Source: Deinococcus terrestris
GTDB lineage: Bacteria; Deinococcota; Deinococci; Deinococcales; Deinococcaceae
Reading direction: 5' to 3'
Assembly (NCBI RefSeq): GCF_009377345.1
Contig: NZ_WBSL01000001.1
Location: 428,501-492,500 of the forward strand
DNA: 64,000 nucleotides
The position numbers and the translations under genes are program-made. The notes under the pieces were generated by a model. That model was not told the DNA's origin. It searched no databases and saw only the letters and a list, made by a program, of their open reading frames with translations. Shown in pieces: positions 61,304-64,000 of this stretch; the first letter of the stretch is position 1, and each line of letters opens with the position of its first letter.

Positions 61304-62674
61304 TCAGCCCTTGCGGTGCGTCAGCATCTCGTGGCGGTGGACCACCTTGGCGCGGGGGCGGCCCTGCTGCTCACCCTGAGCGAGTTCATGGGCGTCGAGG
61401 ACCTGCCAGTCGTGGTAGGTGTACACGTCCACGCCCTTGCCGCGCAGCAGGGCGTCCACGGTCTCCCGGCTGGGCTGGGGGGCGGCAGGCAGCGCCCCGG
61501 CCTGGGCATCGGCGAGCAATCCGGCCACCGTGTCCACCGCATCCTTCTTGTTCGTGCCGATTACGCCGCTGGGACCGCGCTTGATCCACCCGGCGGTGTA
61601 CTCACCGGGGCGGCCCTCCACCCGGCCCTCCGCGTTGGGAATCACGCCCCGGCGCTCGTCGAAGGGCACGCCGGGCAGCGCGACCCCCTTGTACCCCACC
61701 GAGCGCAGCACCATCTGCACGGGCAGCACTTCGTACTCGCCGGTGCCCACCGCGTTGCCCGACTCGTCCAGCACGTTGCGCTCGACCTTCAGGCCGCCCA
61801 CGTGCCCGGTGCCGTCGTCCAGAATCTCGACGGGCGACACCAGAAAGCGCAGGTGGATGCGCCGCTCCTTGCCCTCGGGCGTCCGCACGGCGAAGTCGCG
61901 CAGCACCTCCAGATTCTTCTTCACGGTGTTGTCGGTGATCAGCGCCTCGGTCGCTTCATCGATCTGCACCTCGGCGGGCTTCACGATAGGGTCGGCGGCG
62001 CTCAACTCGCCGAACTCGCGCAGCTCCTTGGTCGTGAACTTGGCCTGCGCCGCGCCCCGGCGCCCCAGCACCCACACGTCGCGGACCTGGCTCCGCTCCA
62101 GCACCTCCAGCGCGTGCCCGGCGATGTCTGACCCTCGCAGCTCGTCGACCGTCTTGACCAGGATGCGGCTTACGTCGAGCGCCACGTTGCCCACGCCGAC
62201 CACAGCCACCCCCTGTGCATTCAGCACCAGCTCGCGGGCTGCCGCGTCGGGGTGGCCGTTGTACCAAGCGACGAACTCGGTCGCGCTCATCGAGCCCCGG
62301 AGGTCCTCGCCGGGAATCCCCAGGCGGCGGTCGGCACTCGCGCCCACCGTGTAGATGATGGCGTCATAGAGGCCCCGCGCTTCCTCGTGGGTGAGGTCAG
62401 TCCCGAACTCCACGTTGCCCAGAAAGCGCACACGGGGGTCCGAGAGCACCTTCTCGAACGCCCTGGTCACGCTCTTGATGGTCAGGTGGTCGGGGGCCAC
62501 CCCGTAGCGCACCAGTCCGTAGGGGGTGGGCAGGCGGTCGAATACGTCGACCTCGACCGGCAGGGCCGTCTGCTTGGTCAGCGCCTCGGCGGCGTAGATG
62601 CCGCTTGGACCGCTGCCGATCACGGCCACCCGCAGGGGGCGGCCCAGGGAGGGGGAAAAGGTCTGCTCGCTCAT
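61304..62674 (-). CDS. Ferredoxin/adrenodoxin-NADP reductase-like flavoprotein
   Basis: A 456-residue FAD- and NADP-binding enzyme related to mycobacterial FprA and adrenodoxin reductase. The N-terminal FAD site is VIGSGPSGIYAAEALT; then VDVFDRLPTPYGLVRYGVAPDH, a second dinucleotide site VVGVGNVALDVSRIL, and TAGWIKRGPSGVIGTNKKD. It would pass electrons between NADPH and a ferredoxin. TACACT at 62683-62688 lies 8 bases before ATG 62674. Confidence 0.93.
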   Translation of the reverse strand: MSEQTFSPSLGRPLRVAVIGSGPSGIYAAEALTKQTALPVEVDVFDRLPTPYGLVRYGVAPDHLTIKSVTRAFEKVLSDPRVRFLGNVEFGTDLTHEEARGLYDAIIYTVGASADRRLGIPGEDLRGSMSATEFVAWYNGHPDAAARELVLNAQGVAVVGVGNVALDVSRILVKTVDELRGSDIAGHALEVLERSQVRDVWVLGRRGAAQAKFTTKELREFGELSAADPIVKPAEVQIDEATEALITDNTVKKNLEVLRDFAVRTPEGKERRIHLRFLVSPVEILDDGTGHVGGLKVERNVLDESGNAVGTGEYEVLPVQMVLRSVGYKGVALPGVPFDERRGVIPNAEGRVEGRPGEYTAGWIKRGPSGVIGTNKKDAVDTVAGLLADAQAGALPAAPQPSRETVDALLRGKGVDVYTYHDWQVLDAHELAQGEQQGRPRAKVVHRHEMLTHRKG

Positions 62675-62752
62675 CGCTGCCGAGTGTAGCGGGGGTGGCC
62701 TGGCCGGAGGGTGCGGTCATTCCCCTGGGCGGGACGGGAGCAGCCCCACAGC

Positions 62753-62782
62753 AAAACGCCACCCGGCATGAACCGGATGGCG
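62753..62782 (-). terminator. Intrinsic terminator of the Crp/Fnr gene
   Basis: On the minus strand a 10-bp stem CGCCATCCGG / CCGGGTGGCG (one G-U) with loop TTCATG, followed by TTTTG; it begins 18 bases after the stop codon at 62800. Confidence 0.85.
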
Positions 62783-62799
62783 CTGTGGATTGGAGGGGA

Positions 62800-63411
<612 letters not shown>

Positions 63412-63470
63412 TGGGTCGCCTCCTGGCGTTGAAGTTGGGTCGGGCGCCGGACCATCCCGGCATGGATCAC

Positions 63471-63499
63471 AGTGTAACCCAAGGTCACTATTTTGTAAA
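63471..63499 (-). promoter_or_regulatory. Promoter of the Crp/Fnr gene
   Basis: On the minus strand TTTACA (63499-63494), a 17-base spacer and TACACT (63476-63471). It is the best sigma-70 type promoter I can see in the window. The leader before ATG 63411 is about 50 bases. Confidence 0.75.
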
Positions 63500-63698
63500 C
63501 ACTTTTGTTTCTTTAAGCAGTATTTAGCTTACAAAGCTGAGAGGGGAGGAGGAGCCTCCGAAGTGGCTCTAGGACGCAGAAACTCCATCTGCTTCCGCAC
63601 GCCCATCCTCACCTCACCCTCATAGAAGATGGCATTCCAATGGAGTGTTCCGAGGTACGTTAGGCGAGGCGGGAAGGCAGAGGACCGTCGGCGGCGAG

Positions 63699-63704
63699 TA
63701 GGCT
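63699..63704 (+). promoter_or_regulatory. Leaderless -10 element of the zinc-ribbon gene
   Basis: TAGGCT, 6 bases before GTG 63711. Confidence 0.55.
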
Positions 63705-63710
63705 GCTCGG

Positions 63711-63911
63711 GTGACCCCAGGCGCGCACGAGATCCCCCTGGATTGTCCCCGTTGCCACCACGAGACGGGGATGAGCATGGAGGCGTCCTTCACGTCGCAG
63801 ACCGTGGTTTGCCCGGCGTGCGGTGGGCCGATCCACTGGGAAAGTTGTCCACGCTGTGAAACCGGGTATCAGGCAGACGTTCCAGGTCAACCCTGCCCAG
63901 AGTGCCCCTAA
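63711..63911 (+). CDS. Small zinc-ribbon protein
   Basis: A 66-residue protein with four CxxC pairs (Cys12/15, 34/37, 46/49, 62/65), enough for two zinc ribbons. Between them are polar and aromatic residues but no enzyme motif. It starts with GTG 63711. It may bind nucleic acid or protein. It is divergent from the Crp/Fnr gene and has its own terminator. Confidence 0.75.
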   Translation: MTPGAHEIPLDCPRCHHETGMSMEASFTSQTVVCPACGGPIHWESCPRCETGYQADVPGQPCPECP

Positions 63912-63927
63912 CGCTGGCTTATGGGAC

Positions 63928-63978
63928 AGGGCCGTCCGGCCGGGGTTGACCCGGCTCCGAACGGCCCTGCTTACTTTT
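63928..63978 (+). terminator. Intrinsic terminator of the zinc-ribbon gene
   Basis: An 8-bp outer stem AGGGCCGT / ACGGCCCT plus an inner GC-rich stem (CCGGCCGGG / CCCGGCTCCG), then TGCTTACTTTT. It lies 16 bases after the stop. Confidence 0.8.
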
Positions 63979-64000
63979 CGCGTGCGACTTAGAGTTCGTC

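Larger units (their letters stand above)
63412..63710. other. Divergent promoter region of low GC
   Basis: About 300 bases between the Crp/Fnr and zinc-ribbon genes. Bases 63480-63540 are AT-rich for this genome and hold the Crp/Fnr promoter. They also contain an inverted repeat TTTGTAA / TTACAAA (arms about 63493-63499 and 63529-63535), which might be a regulator site. Confidence 0.5.

Noticed and set aside
63989..64000. Last codons of a minus-strand gene (reads D-E-L-stop)
   Set aside because: Only three codons are in the window; nothing supports a family.

Overview
The window is a 64 kb piece of a very GC-rich bacterial chromosome that I assign to Deinococcus or a close relative. The assignment is an inference from several points: a fused SecDF, a short IF-2, a rimP-nusA-ylxR-infB operon, and many start codons preceded within 5-9 bases by a TANNNT -10 hexamer with no Shine-Dalgarno site, which is the leaderless gene style known from Deinococcus. 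I see no rRNA, tRNA, CRISPR array, prophage or intact insertion sequence. Most of it is housekeeping and metabolic gene content on both strands.

Layout. 1-9.4 kb: the 3' end of rpiA, a thioredoxin-domain DUF255 protein, a cysteine-desulfurase-like enzyme, a BenE-type transporter, an aldo/keto reductase, a MATE exporter, and a two-gene operon of a CitE-like CoA-ester lyase and a MaoC-type hydratase. 9.4-11.5 kb: a TlpA-like thioredoxin, a luciferase-family oxidoreductase and a GNAT acetyltransferase. 11.5-21.8 kb: a nearly complete System I cytochrome c maturation locus on the minus strand, in transcription order ccdA, ccmA, ccmB, (LRR protein and opposing lipoprotein), ccmC, ccmD, ccmE, ccmF, ccmG, ccmH, a CcmI-like/cytochrome c fusion, a Rieske protein and the GNAT gene. 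CcmAB, C, D and E would load heme on CcmE. CcdA, CcmG and CcmH would reduce the apocytochrome CXXCH thiols, and CcmF would ligate the heme. The fused CcmI-cytochrome c and the Rieske protein look like client electron carriers built into the same operon.

21.8-34 kb: a CxxC protein, an exported intradiol dioxygenase, a small exported protein, secDF, an exported His/Asp-rich protein, a DoxX-like membrane protein, the infB operon and a LytR-CpsA-Psr cell-wall ligase. 34-45 kb: a membrane-anchored phospholipase D-like protein, an acyl-CoA dehydrogenase, an AcuI-type reductase, gluQ, trpBA and a CHASE3-GAF-GGDEF diguanylate cyclase. 45-64 kb: a DUF892 ferritin-like protein, a metallo-hydrolase, a large beta-propeller lipoprotein, a 44-residue TatA-like microprotein, an N-acetylmuramoyl-alanine amidase, an ankyrin protein, a tandem pair of secreted BsuPI-like paralogues, argS, an alpha/beta hydrolase, an acyltransferase, tyrA, a glycosyltransferase, a ferredoxin-NADP reductase-like flavoprotein, a Crp/Fnr regulator and a small zinc-ribbon protein.

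The most unusual observations are the CcmI-cytochrome c fusion coupled to a Rieske protein, a 7-bp tandem repeat at the start of ccmH, a conserved leaderless promoter grammar that also corrects several start codons, a modular GC-rich intergenic repeat family (one copy inside the ccm operon), and an AT-rich palindrome between gluQ and trpB that looks like an operator.
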